Assembly: GCF_009674625.1 (NCBI RefSeq)
Contig: NZ_WKJQ01000001.1
Location: 2,046,001 to 2,110,000, forward strand
Length of the DNA stretch: 64,000 nucleotides
Reading direction: 5' to 3'
Source: Haloferax marinum
GTDB lineage: Archaea > Halobacteriota > Halobacteria > Halobacteriales > Haloferacaceae
Shown: one piece after another, positions 42,409 to 51,977 of the stretch
Layout: every line of letters starts with the position of its first letter
How positions within the stretch are numbered: the stretch's first letter is position 1
Made by a program: the position numbers and the translations under genes
The notes under the pieces: generated by a model
What the model was told of the DNA's origin: nothing
What the model saw: only the letters and a program-made list of their open reading frames with translations
The model's database searches: none

Positions 42409-45400
42409 AGGACATCGGAAATCGGGTCATCGACAACAACGCTGGACTGTTAGGGGACGACAGAGAAGGAAGCGTCCTCGACGTGTTCGAACACTATCTC
42501 ACGAAGGCAATCGAAGCCGACCGTGAGAACAGTTTCCGAATGGACATCGGGACCGGATTCCTCTTTTTCTCCGGGTTCGAAGCGATATCCGAAACGTTTC
42601 AGGAGCTACTCGAAACAGAGACCGTGAGCCAAATCGACGAACTGGAGTGGGGGACCGAAGCCCCCATCAGAGTCGTGATGGGTCCCGAAACGTCGAACCG
42701 GACGAAGTCGATTCTGCTCGCTCTCGTCACCGACCAAGTCATCGAATACGACGACGAGGCAATCGACGTGCTCCAGACGTTCATCAGAGACGGATTGATC
42801 GACTTTCGAGTCATCACTGAGCGGACCTTCCACCCCAAGCTGTACAGCTTCTACCTCCGTTCTGAGGTCCCAGATGACGTCTGGGCTGGTTCGGCTAACT
42901 TCAGTAGAAGTGGGCTTCAGAACAACATCGAACTCTCGGTGCAGATGCAGACCGGAAACCAAGACCGAGAGCTATTCCGAGAGTGGTTCGACAAACTGTG
43001 GGAACACGGTGAAGAGGACCTCGACGTGTTAGAAGTCCTCGAAACCGTCCAACAGAGTGACTACGTCTACCAGCCACCGTCTGTCTTCTTCGCGAAACTC
43101 GTTCGGTACCTCGACCGGGACTACTTGCTGGACAGTACGACTTCGGTCGATGGCTCTCCGCTTCTTGAGTACCAAAATTTGACGTACAACATCGTGATGG
43201 AGCGACTCCAGCGCTACGGGGGATACATCCTCTCGAACAGTGTTGGAACTGGCAAGACGTACGTTGCCGCACAGACTGCAGCGACCTATCAACGGCGGTC
43301 GCCAAATCAAGAGATCTTGGTTGTCGCGCCGTCGAGTGTGACCGAAGAGTGGAAATCGGTGTTCGAAGAGTTCGGCGTCGACGCGGACGCGGAGTTCCTC
43401 TCGATGGGGATGCTGCAGAAACAGCCACTCGAAGAGGCAACAGATGGTGACCGTATCTTCGATTACCGGGACTACACCGACCGATTTAGCTTGATTATCG
43501 TCGACGAGGCACACAACTTCCGGAACGACAGTAACCGCCGGAACAATCTGGAGGACATCGTTCGACAGAACCACGATGCCGACGTGTTGCTGACGAGCGC
43601 GACACCAATCAACATCAGTCCCGAAGACCTCTTTTCGTTGATCGACCTGTTCTACCGCGGACCGAGAGTCCAGCAGTTCGAGAAAGCGGGCTTGAAATCG
43701 CATTACGAGCGCACCCGACAGAAACTGAAGCAGTTAGACAACTACGACGACCTCAGCAGTGGCCTCATTCAGGACATCAAGCAGATAGAAAACGAGTTGT
43801 CCATCAAGATTACGTGGCGTATCATCCAAACGGAGTTCGAAGACGACCTTCGCCAGTTGGCGGGAGACGACGTCGAGTACGAGGACCCGGAAATCACAGA
43901 AGAAGAGTACGACTACCCCGCTCAGTACCAGAACGAAGTCTTCGACGAAATCGTTCCCTTCCTCGACCAACTCAATTACGAGCCTTCGAAGCTATGGGAT
44001 GGGCAGGGATACCAGGACTTCGACAACCTGATTTTCCGGCACAAGTGGCGGTTGTATAAGCGACTGGAGAGCAGTCTCAAAGCGTTTCACGACAGCATCG
44101 ACAATCTTCACAAGCGGTTTATTCTGTACTACGAGGCCATCGAACGGGACACGGCATTCGAAGAGAACGACGTTGCTGCGCTGTCTACCAGTATCGACCC
44201 GAACGAAGCGGCAAACGCGACGGACCTCGAACGACTCGGCACTGTCGTTTCCACCTACCGCTCTCTCGACCCGGACCTCCAACAGACCGTCCTCCGGAAC
44301 TTACAGGCAGATATCGATCTAATCGAGCAGATGTTAGACCGAATCACGTCTGCGTTTGGCCGCGCGTCAACTATCCCCTACCCCGGAGACCGAAAGGTCA
44401 CGAGACTTCGGTCGATTATCGAAGCGAAACTCTCTGAGGACAAACCGCTGGTCATCTTCTCGCAGTACAGTGACACAGTCGAATACCTGTACCAGAGTCT
44501 CTCTGCAGAGTTCGACGGCGTGCGGCGTATTCACGGAGGGTTATCAACTGACAAAGAGGAATTCGTCTCTACGTTCAACCGTGGCGAGTTCGACGTAATC
44601 ATCACGACAGACATGTTGGCAGAGGGGGTCAACATTCCGCGTGCAGACGTCATCGTGAACTTCGACCTCCCGTACAACCCGGTCACACTCATCCAGCGGA
44701 CTGGGCGGGCGTTACGGATTACGAACCCGAAGAAAGTCGAGGTTCACAACTTCCGTCCTGCGGGGTCTATCGACCGCGAACTCGAACTGTACGAGAAGTT
44801 GGACGCACGACTCGACACCATCCTCGACATCGTCGGGTTAGACTTCATCGTCTGGTTAATGGACGAGAAGAAAATCGAGCAGTTGCACAAAGACGAACGC
44901 GAAGAGTATCTGGAAAGCTTAGAAGAGTACAACGACACGATGGCTTCCTCGGACCCGAGTGAGATTGCCCCGGAGCAATCCCCACCGGAGGAGACACGGA
45001 CGGACCGGGTTTTACGGCGAGCCATCGACACGTACAACTTGTCTCCGGACGACATCTCGGTGGTCTCAGCGTCCATAAATCGGCCCATATACACGACTCT
45101 TGAATCCGCCGGTGGACAGGACCAACCGACCGCTGACATCGACGCCGAAGTTCGTGAAACGCTCTTGTCAGGGTTTGCCATACTCGGTGAGACTGGCGGC
45201 GACCCGTCTGTCTGGACGCCGCTTCACCGGAGTGTGAAAGCAGGACCGAAAGGTGTGGGACTCACAGCGAGCGATACGGACACTATCGAAACGATTCGAA
45301 AAGAACGCCAAGAACAGTATAACCGAGAACGAGTGACTGCTGGTCAGTTAGGTCGTGCCGCGTCGCAACTGATCGACCTCGTATCGGACGTGCTAGGTCT

Positions 45401-45665
45401 GGTTTCGGATTCGGAGATGAAAGAGACACTCAGTGCTGTCCGAGAACGGTTAGAAGCAGACGCGTACACCGTTCCACAGCGCAATACTCTGGAGGACGCG
45501 CTGTCATCAATTCAAAAAGAGGACTACGGGTGGATGTCGAACCCGGACACCGAGATACGGAACTCATCGGAATGGCAAACAGTTATTCAATTATCGCAGA
45601 AAGGCACGAGTACTTCCGGAGAGAGCGAAGTAAAAGCCGTCATCAAATACCACACCAATGACTGA
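42405..45665 (+). CDS. PLD-nuclease/SNF2-type helicase of a candidate restriction system
   Basis: This 1086-residue protein has an N-terminal phospholipase D-like domain (1-200) with HPKLYSF at about 143-149 and GSANFSRSG at 162-170, as in PLD-type nucleases fused to helicases. A superfamily 2 helicase follows: Walker A SVGTGKT (279-285), DEAH at 367-370, motif III LTSATPIN (about 396-403). The C-lobe has VIFSQYSDTVEYLYQSL and QRTGRALRI (motif VI). The C-terminal 300 residues are helical. It overlaps the 56-residue ORF (ATGA) and the methyltransferase (8 bp). Helicase-driven DNA tracking with nucleolytic cutting is the likely role. Codons are less GC-biased than in the flanking genes. Confidence 0.85.
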   Translation: MKDIGNRVIDNNAGLLGDDREGSVLDVFEHYLTKAIEADRENSFRMDIGTGFLFFSGFEAISETFQELLETETVSQIDELEWGTEAPIRVVMGPETSNRTKSILLALVTDQVIEYDDEAIDVLQTFIRDGLIDFRVITERTFHPKLYSFYLRSEVPDDVWAGSANFSRSGLQNNIELSVQMQTGNQDRELFREWFDKLWEHGEEDLDVLEVLETVQQSDYVYQPPSVFFAKLVRYLDRDYLLDSTTSVDGSPLLEYQNLTYNIVMERLQRYGGYILSNSVGTGKTYVAAQTAATYQRRSPNQEILVVAPSSVTEEWKSVFEEFGVDADAEFLSMGMLQKQPLEEATDGDRIFDYRDYTDRFSLIIVDEAHNFRNDSNRRNNLEDIVRQNHDADVLLTSATPINISPEDLFSLIDLFYRGPRVQQFEKAGLKSHYERTRQKLKQLDNYDDLSSGLIQDIKQIENELSIKITWRIIQTEFEDDLRQLAGDDVEYEDPEITEEEYDYPAQYQNEVFDEIVPFLDQLNYEPSKLWDGQGYQDFDNLIFRHKWRLYKRLESSLKAFHDSIDNLHKRFILYYEAIERDTAFEENDVAALSTSIDPNEAANATDLERLGTVVSTYRSLDPDLQQTVLRNLQADIDLIEQMLDRITSAFGRASTIPYPGDRKVTRLRSIIEAKLSEDKPLVIFSQYSDTVEYLYQSLSAEFDGVRRIHGGLSTDKEEFVSTFNRGEFDVIITTDMLAEGVNIPRADVIVNFDLPYNPVTLIQRTGRALRITNPKKVEVHNFRPAGSIDRELELYEKLDARLDTILDIVGLDFIVWLMDEKKIEQLHKDEREEYLESLEEYNDTMASSDPSEIAPEQSPPEETRTDRVLRRAIDTYNLSPDDISVVSASINRPIYTTLESAGGQDQPTADIDAEVRETLLSGFAILGETGGDPSVWTPLHRSVKAGPKGVGLTASDTDTIETIRKERQEQYNRERVTAGQLGRAASQLIDLVSDVLGLVSDSEMKETLSAVRERLEADAYTVPQRNTLEDALSSIQKEDYGWMSNPDTEIRNSSEWQTVIQLSQKGTSTSGESEVKAVIKYHTND

Positions 45666-48600
45666 CGCTGCAGACTACCCGACTACGCTAGACGCCACCC
45701 CCACGCACAGAACTGACGGTGGCTACGGATACGAGTACCTCGTCGACGCCGCGTACTTCGAAGAGCCAACGTCGGATACGGTCACGTACGACCCCGGCCA
45801 CGACGTCACGTATCAGTTCAGTATCGAGGGGTCGGTGCGGATTGCATACTTCGAGTTCCCGATGTCGGCCGTCCCTCGGGACACGCCGAAGAAGATTACC
45901 CAGGAGTTGAAACGACGGACTCGACTGCAGTACTTCTGGTTCTTCGACCCGGAGACCAATCGAGTGCAGGTGTTCCGTGCGTCTCGGGGGAACTTCCAGT
46001 TCATCTACAACCCCGACCACCACACGTCGACGACGGCAGAGAGCAAGCGCGATAAGTTACGCCAGGTCCCGGACGATATCAACGCACTCTTCGATTACAA
46101 GGACGTCGTCGACCGTTTCTACCGAGAGCTGTGGGACCATCGCTCCGACCTCGCGAGTTCTCTCAGGACCAAGAGTGGTCACACGCTGAGCAAGAGAGAA
46201 GAACTCCTCTCTGCACAGCGTATCATCGACCGTCTGGTCTTCCTCTACTTCCTCGTCGAACGCGGCGTCGTCGTTCCGGTGAACGACTCGAAAGAGATGG
46301 TTCCTGGGAAGACAGACCGTGTGTTCGACACGCTCGTGGGCGAACACGACGACTTCTGGGCGCTCCTTCGGACCATCTTCTTCGACCGATTGAACTCCAA
46401 AACCACTGACGACATCAAATTCACCGGGTCGTACTGGCTCCACGTCCCGTATCTCAACGGTGGACTGTTCCAACCCGAGGACCTCGAAACCACGGCGGGC
46501 GAACTCGTCTCGGAAGACGAAGAGCTAGTCGTCGAGGACTTCGATTGGGAGGCCCTCGTCAGCGAACTCAACGAGTACAACTGGCTTCTGGATGGACTCG
46601 AGGGGACGGACGAAGACGAAGCCGACACCGTTGGAAACCTGACCCCTGCCGTCCTCGGCTACATCTACGAGAAGTTCGTCATCTCGGTGAGTAAAGTCGG
46701 TGACGACGTTCGTCTGAGTGACCTGGACGCGTCGGAACGAAACGACCTGTTGTCGGAAGGAAACAGCGAAGTCGGCGCGTACTACACGGGCGAGGACATA
46801 ACCGACTTCAAGGCCCGTCGGGCGTTGTGGGAAGGGTTGCTGGAGAAGTTCGACGAAGACCTCGGTAGTGGAGCGGTACCCAACGAACTGAACGTCACCG
46901 ACCTGTACAGACCGGGCAACGAGCAGTCTGGGCGAATCGAGTCGGACCAAAAAGACGGGTTCGACGTCCTCTACGAGGAGTACAAGACGTCCGAGGAGGT
47001 TCTGGAGTACGTCGATTCGAAGTTGACGGAACTGAAGGTGTGCGACCCCGCCGTCGGGAGCGGTTCGTTCGCGCTCGCGGTGGCGAACACGCTGTTCGAG
47101 TGGCGCTCGATGTGCCGACCCGACACCGACGAGTACGTCCTCAGACGCCAGATAATCGCACAGAACATCTTCGGTGTCGACATCCTGGAGGGAGCGACAG
47201 AGATCTGCAAGTTGCGTCTGTGGCTGTGGCTGATTAGTGCGACACCGGTAGACACGACCGAAGGCGCACCCGTCGACGAGCGAGACGAGATTCCGCCGCT
47301 CCCCGACATCACGTTCAACATCCGAACAGGGAACAGTCTCCTCGGGTTCACCGACACGGCTGCTGTGACCGGGAAAGAGCAGTACACGCTCGATTCTCTG
47401 ACGATGAAGGACCGACTCAGAACGTATGGGCGAGACGTCGGTGACTACAGGGAATCTGCCGACCCCGAAAAACAGACGAAGCGCGAACTCGAACGCCGGC
47501 ACGACGAACTGAAATCGGAGCTCGACGAGTGGTACGCAGGTGCACAGAGCGACTCGAACAACAACCGCCTCACTATCGCCGACCACGTCGACGACGTCGG
47601 GTCGGCGTGGGACAGTCTGAACGCCGCGCCGCAGTCTTCGACGACGCTCAGTGTCAAAATCCCGGATGGGATTCCCGACTCTATCGACGAGTATCTGGTG
47701 CAGAACGGCTTCACCACGTACAAATACAAAGCTCGGTTGGATAGTCCGACACTCGAGAAAGACGACGTCGAGAAGATTTTCGACCACCTCCGACAGCACT
47801 TTTCGGACCCCGAGGATTGGAGCGTCCTCGTCGAACGAGAGTACGCTGGGCAGGACTTCCGCGACGACAAACTGGACGCGTGTCACTGGCCGCTCGAATT
47901 CCCGCAAGTGTTCGTGGATAACGGCGGGTTCGACGTCGTCATCAGCAACCCACCGTACGGTGCGTCTCTCAGTCCTGAAGAAGAGCCACTGCTGAAGACC
48001 GAGACCAACTACGAGTGTCAGGGGACGAACGACTCGTGTGAGTGGTTCTACGAACGGGCGTTGGACCTCGTCCACGACCGGGGTGTCATCTCCTACATCG
48101 TCAGCAAGAGTATCGCCTTCTACAGTTCGTGGTCCGACATCCGCGGACGACTGCTCGAGGAGACCGAGTTCAAACACATCTTCGACGTCGGCCTTGGATT
48201 CGTCGGCGTGAATCTGGAGACCATCGCCATGGTCAACACGCTCGGCGGTGACGGCCGGCGAAGCACTCCGACGGTGCACCGAAGCAAAGACCTCCGAAGT
48301 ACGACTGCGAACCAACCGGTCCACCTGGGATGGGTCGACCAAGCGTTCATGATGGATTCGAAGACCATCATCTTCCGACCCGTGACTGACGACCAGAGCG
48401 ACGTCTTGGAGCGCCTGCTCTCACACGGACGGCGTCTCGGTGACGTGATGTCCACCGACGACACGACGAGGCAGTTGTACATCCCGGACAGTACGAAGAA
48501 GAACCTCGACGACGGCGACGACCACTACATCAACAAGAACCCGTGGGTCCAGGAGTTCTACTTGGAGGACATCTGGCACAAAGACCTCGGCGACTACCGC

Positions 48601-49278
48601 GACTCAGTCGACGAATACGCCGTTCCGCGCGTCATGCTGAAAGTCCTCCGAGGGACCCGACTCCGTGCGTGGGTCGACCCAGAGGGCGAAGTGGTCGGGA
48701 CGGAAAAGCTCGTCAACGTTCCACTCGAAGAGAGCAGTCCGGAAGAGATTGCGTTCGTGTACGCTGCACTGAACCACCCATGTGCGTCTTTCTACCTCCA
48801 GAAAGCGATTTTCTCGGAGACGACAGAGACCGCACGGGTGATGGACGGTCAGTACTCGAAGCCGATTCCGATTCCCGACGTCTCAGAAGCTGTCGAAACG
48901 GCTGTTGCACACCTCGCGTGGACGCTCACGATGGCGAGACAACTGGACCACGACTCGAACCGCGACCTCACGGACGACGTCGACACCATCCACTCCGGCC
49001 TCGACGCGATTCTCGGTGCACTGTACGTGGGTACGTCGTCCGAAACGGTCGACCGCTGGTGTGACACGGTGGAGACGACCGACCCTGATACCGAACGCGT
49101 CCACGAACTGTTTGGAGCGTTCTACACCGAGCGGTTCGCCACTCGGAACGGGCGTCCAGACCAGTACTGGAACGAGATTCAGTCGCTCGTCGAAGAGACT
49201 GTCGAGACGGTCTCACAGTGGGACACCGACGAGATTACGACATCGCGCGAGATGGACGTCGTCGAAGCGGTTCTCTGA
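45658..49278 (+). CDS. Eco57I/PglX-like N6-adenine DNA methyltransferase
   Basis: The 1206-residue protein starts 8 bp inside the helicase gene. After an N-terminal domain of unknown type (1-230) comes a helical region. The methyltransferase core has the SAM motif CDPAVGSGSFALAVA (Asp at about 462) and the catalytic NPPYG at about 764-768, the pattern of N6-adenine enzymes in the Eco57I family. A specificity-like region follows (LGDVMSTDDTTRQLYIP, SKPIPIPD). The size and order resemble type IIG enzymes and PglX. The partner helicase makes a restriction complex likely. Whether it also cuts is open: no nuclease motif was identified in the N-terminus. Confidence 0.87.
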   Translation: MTDAADYPTTLDATPTHRTDGGYGYEYLVDAAYFEEPTSDTVTYDPGHDVTYQFSIEGSVRIAYFEFPMSAVPRDTPKKITQELKRRTRLQYFWFFDPETNRVQVFRASRGNFQFIYNPDHHTSTTAESKRDKLRQVPDDINALFDYKDVVDRFYRELWDHRSDLASSLRTKSGHTLSKREELLSAQRIIDRLVFLYFLVERGVVVPVNDSKEMVPGKTDRVFDTLVGEHDDFWALLRTIFFDRLNSKTTDDIKFTGSYWLHVPYLNGGLFQPEDLETTAGELVSEDEELVVEDFDWEALVSELNEYNWLLDGLEGTDEDEADTVGNLTPAVLGYIYEKFVISVSKVGDDVRLSDLDASERNDLLSEGNSEVGAYYTGEDITDFKARRALWEGLLEKFDEDLGSGAVPNELNVTDLYRPGNEQSGRIESDQKDGFDVLYEEYKTSEEVLEYVDSKLTELKVCDPAVGSGSFALAVANTLFEWRSMCRPDTDEYVLRRQIIAQNIFGVDILEGATEICKLRLWLWLISATPVDTTEGAPVDERDEIPPLPDITFNIRTGNSLLGFTDTAAVTGKEQYTLDSLTMKDRLRTYGRDVGDYRESADPEKQTKRELERRHDELKSELDEWYAGAQSDSNNNRLTIADHVDDVGSAWDSLNAAPQSSTTLSVKIPDGIPDSIDEYLVQNGFTTYKYKARLDSPTLEKDDVEKIFDHLRQHFSDPEDWSVLVEREYAGQDFRDDKLDACHWPLEFPQVFVDNGGFDVVISNPPYGASLSPEEEPLLKTETNYECQGTNDSCEWFYERALDLVHDRGVISYIVSKSIAFYSSWSDIRGRLLEETEFKHIFDVGLGFVGVNLETIAMVNTLGGDGRRSTPTVHRSKDLRSTTANQPVHLGWVDQAFMMDSKTIIFRPVTDDQSDVLERLLSHGRRLGDVMSTDDTTRQLYIPDSTKKNLDDGDDHYINKNPWVQEFYLEDIWHKDLGDYRDSVDEYAVPRVMLKVLRGTRLRAWVDPEGEVVGTEKLVNVPLEESSPEEIAFVYAALNHPCASFYLQKAIFSETTETARVMDGQYSKPIPIPDVSEAVETAVAHLAWTLTMARQLDHDSNRDLTDDVDTIHSGLDAILGALYVGTSSETVDRWCDTVETTDPDTERVHELFGAFYTERFATRNGRPDQYWNEIQSLVEETVETVSQWDTDEITTSREMDVVEAVL

Positions 49279-49295
49279 TTCGAGTCGGTGACTGG

Positions 49296-50201
49296 TTACC
49301 CGACGACCGAAACGAGCGTCCCCACGTCACCGATTGCGATGAGTGTGACGCCGGCGACGGCGAGAAACGCCGCGACGAGGCGGGTCCCGAACTGCGATTC
49401 ACGGAGAATGACACCACCGAGAACGACGGCCACGACGGCCTGCGTGTTGATGATCGGCGACCCGATACTGGCCGGAATCAGCGAGAACGCCACCGAGGTG
49501 ACGTGTTCGCTCCCGGCGACGACGAGGCCCATGACGGCGAACCTCGGTAGGTGGCCCCGAACCGATTGCCAGTCGCGGACGGCGAGTGGGAGCAAGACGA
49601 GCGCCCCACCGACGAAGAGAATCGGAACCCACAGCGACGTCGGGATGGACAACTCTTGGAGGGAGACCCGTTTTCCGACGTCGCTGACGGCGTAACAGAT
49701 GGCGCTGGCGAGGGCAAACTGCGCCGGCCGAGAGTTCGCTGCCCGGCGAAGCGGGTCGAAGAGCTTTCCACCCTGGTAGTTGGTAACGTACACTGCCAAC
49801 GTCGCGACGGCAACACCGACGAGTTGGAGCGCAGTCAGGTGCTGTGAGAGCAGAACGATTTCGATGGGCAAGACGAATACGGGGACGAGTTTGTTTATCG
49901 GCGCGACGTACGACACGTCACCGCCGTCGAGGGCTTCGACGAAGAGGACGAACCCGAGGCCGATGAAGACGATGGTGATGAGGACGACACCGACGCCGAC
50001 GAGTCCGAGTTCGGAGAACGTTGGTATCGGCGCGGCGTCGAGCCTCGTCGCAGTGACGGGTGCGTACCACGTGACTGCGAACATGTTGATGACGACTGCG
50101 AGTTGCGCCGCGGAGTATCCCTGGAAGTAGCGTTTGAGGCCGAAGATGTAGACACCCCACCCGAGGGCAGCGAGAATGGCGAAGAGGATACCGGGGTCCA
50201 T
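49296..50201 (-). CDS. EamA/DMT-type transporter
   Basis: The start is the ATG at 50201-50199 (MDPGILFAILAALGWGVYIFGLKRYF), giving 301 residues. Ten hydrophobic segments in two EamA repeats, each opening with an aromatic/Gly pattern. The second half contains FALASAICYAVSDVGKRVSLQEL and IINTQAVVAVVLGGVILRES. The short N-terminus places the first helix at residue 4. It resembles drug/metabolite exporters; substrate unknown. Its stop is 17 bp from the stop of the methyltransferase gene, so it is convergent and outside that operon. Confidence 0.85.
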   Translation of the reverse strand: MDPGILFAILAALGWGVYIFGLKRYFQGYSAAQLAVVINMFAVTWYAPVTATRLDAAPIPTFSELGLVGVGVVLITIVFIGLGFVLFVEALDGGDVSYVAPINKLVPVFVLPIEIVLLSQHLTALQLVGVAVATLAVYVTNYQGGKLFDPLRRAANSRPAQFALASAICYAVSDVGKRVSLQELSIPTSLWVPILFVGGALVLLPLAVRDWQSVRGHLPRFAVMGLVVAGSEHVTSVAFSLIPASIGSPIINTQAVVAVVLGGVILRESQFGTRLVAAFLAVAGVTLIAIGDVGTLVSVVG

Positions 50202-50302
50202 AGTTCGTCTGGCACCTTCGGAGAAGAAAAGCGACGTGATGCACGCCCGCCGACTGGCGAGGTGCGAGTCGAACAACCGACGCTGTCGCCGTCGCGACCT
50301 GC

Positions 50303-50893
50303 TTACCGGCGACCGTGGACGTAACTTTGGATGTGGTCGGGGAAGACTTCCTCGACGGCTTCGGCACCGTACTCGTCGGCGATGAGTCGTCTGAGTTCTC
50401 CCTCGTAGTCTGCCTTGGGTATCTCTTCGGACGGCCCCGTCTCGACGTCGAGGTGGGACTCGACGAGACGGTCGACCGCACCGCGGCCAAAGCCCGAAAG
50501 CGGTGAGAGGTAATCGACGCCGTGGCGGTCTTCGAGACTCTGTGCCTGTGCCCGTGAGATGGACGGGACACGGTCGTCACGGCGTGTGCCGTCGGCGACG
50601 GCGTCGAAATCCAGTCCACAGACGGCTTCCAGGGCGTGTTCGTGGACCGTCTGGATGCCGTTTCGTGGGTAGCCGTCTTCGACCATCCGCGTGGCCGCCT
50701 CGTCGGCGACTTCGCGGTCGAGCTCGAGCGTCTCGAACTCGTATCCCAGTTCGAGTGCCGCGTCTCTGGCGTGTTGCCAGTCGTCGGTGACGTCGAAGTG
50801 CGCCGTCACGAGCGTGACGTCGTAGAACGTATCGAGAAGCAGTGCGGCGAGCGAGGAGTCCTTGCCGCCGCTGTAGAGGAGCGCGAGTTCCAC
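50303..50893 (-). CDS. PP-loop ATP pyrophosphatase (asparagine synthase/diphthine ligase-like)
   Basis: The 196-residue protein starts MELALLYSGGKDSSLAALLLD, with the PP-loop SGGKDS at 8-13 that binds ATP and releases pyrophosphate. Downstream it has NGIQTVHEHALEAVCGLDFDAVADGTRRDDRVPSISRAQAQSLEDRHGVDYLSPL, as in alpha-type N-adenylating ligases. It may activate a carbonyl or phosphate group on RNA or a peptide. The specific substrate cannot be told. It begins 3 bp from the stop of the PDCD5-like gene, so a cotranscribed unit with that gene and the S19e gene is likely. Confidence 0.8.
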   Translation of the reverse strand: MELALLYSGGKDSSLAALLLDTFYDVTLVTAHFDVTDDWQHARDAALELGYEFETLELDREVADEAATRMVEDGYPRNGIQTVHEHALEAVCGLDFDAVADGTRRDDRVPSISRAQAQSLEDRHGVDYLSPLSGFGRGAVDRLVESHLDVETGPSEEIPKADYEGELRRLIADEYGAEAVEEVFPDHIQSYVHGRR

Positions 50894-50896
50894 GTG

Positions 50897-51259
50897 TTAC
50901 CGGCGTCGAATGTTGAAGCTCTTGGACTCCGGCTGGAGTTCTTTCAGGAGCGCTTTCATCTTGTCGTCGTCGATGCGGCCCTGAATACGGCCGCTCTGGG
51001 CGAGGGCGACGATTTGCCGTTCGACCTGTTCTGCGAAGTCCGGTTTGGACATCTGGACCGCGTTGAGTCGCTGGCGTGCTTCGTCGGTCAGGAACTGTTT
51101 GAGGAGGGCCTGTTTCTGCTGTTCGGCACGCTGCTGGGCTGCTTCCTCGGCTTGTTGCTGCTCTGCAGAGCCTTGCTGTCCAGCCTGCTGTTCTTGGAGC
51201 TCTTGCATCTTCTTCCGTCGAAGCTCCTCCAGTCGCTCATCGTCTGGGCTGCCACTCAT
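50897..51259 (-). CDS. PDCD5-related DNA-binding protein
   Basis: The 120-residue protein is a short helical bundle with [21 protein letters not shown], then a Gln/Glu-rich helix ([32 protein letters not shown]). The conserved core is [53 protein letters not shown]. This is the archaeal PDCD5/TFAR19 family (MTH1615 type), a small nucleic-acid-binding protein. It lies directly downstream of S19e. Confidence 0.9.
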   Translation of the reverse strand: MSGSPDDERLEELRRKKMQELQEQQAGQQGSAEQQQAEEAAQQRAEQQKQALLKQFLTDEARQRLNAVQMSKPDFAEQVERQIVALAQSGRIQGRIDDDKMKALLKELQPESKSFNIRRR

Positions 51260-51363
51260 ACACTAGCGCACGGTCTGATGTCTGAAAACCATTACGGACC
51301 GGTCTACAGACCGCTCTCTCCGGGTTTGCGGCCAAAGAAGAACTCTCGGTGTGTCGGTGTCGT

Positions 51364-51819
51364 CTACGCGTAGCGTTCGAGTTCCGGGCGGTCGAGTTCG
51401 GCGAGAACGTCGGACGCGGCGTTGTCGAGGAAGCTGCTCCCCTCGGCGGTGATGCGGCGACCTTCGCCCTTGGCGGTCTCGATGAGGCCTTCGTCTTCGA
51501 GCTGCTGGAGGAGCTTACGGATGACCTTCTTGCTGCCGGTGTCGCTGTGTGCGCCTGCGACACTGTATCGGTTCGAGCCACGCTTGAGGCCACCGTACTC
51601 GGTGGAGAGGCGGTCGACACCGATCGGACCGTTCATGGCGACTTTGCGGAGCAGGCTCGCACCACGGATGAACCAGAAGTTGTCCTGCTGTGGGGGCAGT
51701 TCACGGGTCTGACCGGTCTTTGCGAAGGCCATCCAGTCAGGTTGCTCGATACGGTCCTCGAGTCGTCCGGCTACCTCGTCGATGAGGGCGTCCGCCGGGA
51801 CGTCATAGATGGTTACCAT
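51364..51819 (-). CDS. rps19e: 30S ribosomal protein S19e
   Basis: The 151-residue protein of the small subunit starts MVTIYDVPADALIDEVAGRLEDRIEQPDWMAFAKTGQTRELPPQQDNFWFIRGASLLRKVAMNGPIGVDRLSTEYGGLKRGSNR, the family's key stretch, and ends with RRITAEGSSFLDNAASDVLAELDRPELERY. It is specific to archaea and eukaryotes and helps late maturation of the subunit. It leads the S19e, PDCD5-like, PP-loop unit. Confidence 0.95.
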   Translation of the reverse strand: MVTIYDVPADALIDEVAGRLEDRIEQPDWMAFAKTGQTRELPPQQDNFWFIRGASLLRKVAMNGPIGVDRLSTEYGGLKRGSNRYSVAGAHSDTGSKKVIRKLLQQLEDEGLIETAKGEGRRITAEGSSFLDNAASDVLAELDRPELERYA

Positions 51820-51919
51820 GGGTATGGGTTCTTAATCGCGGCGTTTAAAGGCATCGTATTCGCCTGATACGGGCAGTTGAAGCCTCCTGCGCACCGGTCG
51901 GCATGTGTTGGTCCCGCAT

Positions 51920-51976
51920 CCCACGATGTCGGCTCGCCACCCCCGTGATGTCGGTTCCTCACCCCACGATGTGGCC
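51920..51976. repeat. Degenerate 21-22 bp repeats
   Basis: CCACGATGTCGGCTCGCCAC (51921-51940), CCCCGTGATGTCGGTTCCTCAC (51941-51962) and a shorter CCCACGATGTGGCC (51963-51976) share the [A/G]TGATGT or CGATGT core with a 21-22 bp period. They end next to the stop of the YbhN-like gene. They are probably neutral. Confidence 0.55.
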
Positions 51977-51977
51977 G

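Noticed and set aside
46525-48342. 605-residue minus-strand frame opposite the methyltransferase gene
   Set aside because: It is a shadow of the methyltransferase. The plus frame has the SAM and NPPY motifs.
42405-49278. BREX or DISARM locus
   Set aside because: The adjacent genes (hisS, DMT transporter) are unrelated, and PglZ, BrxC, DrmA and DrmB-like genes are absent, so the full system names were not used.
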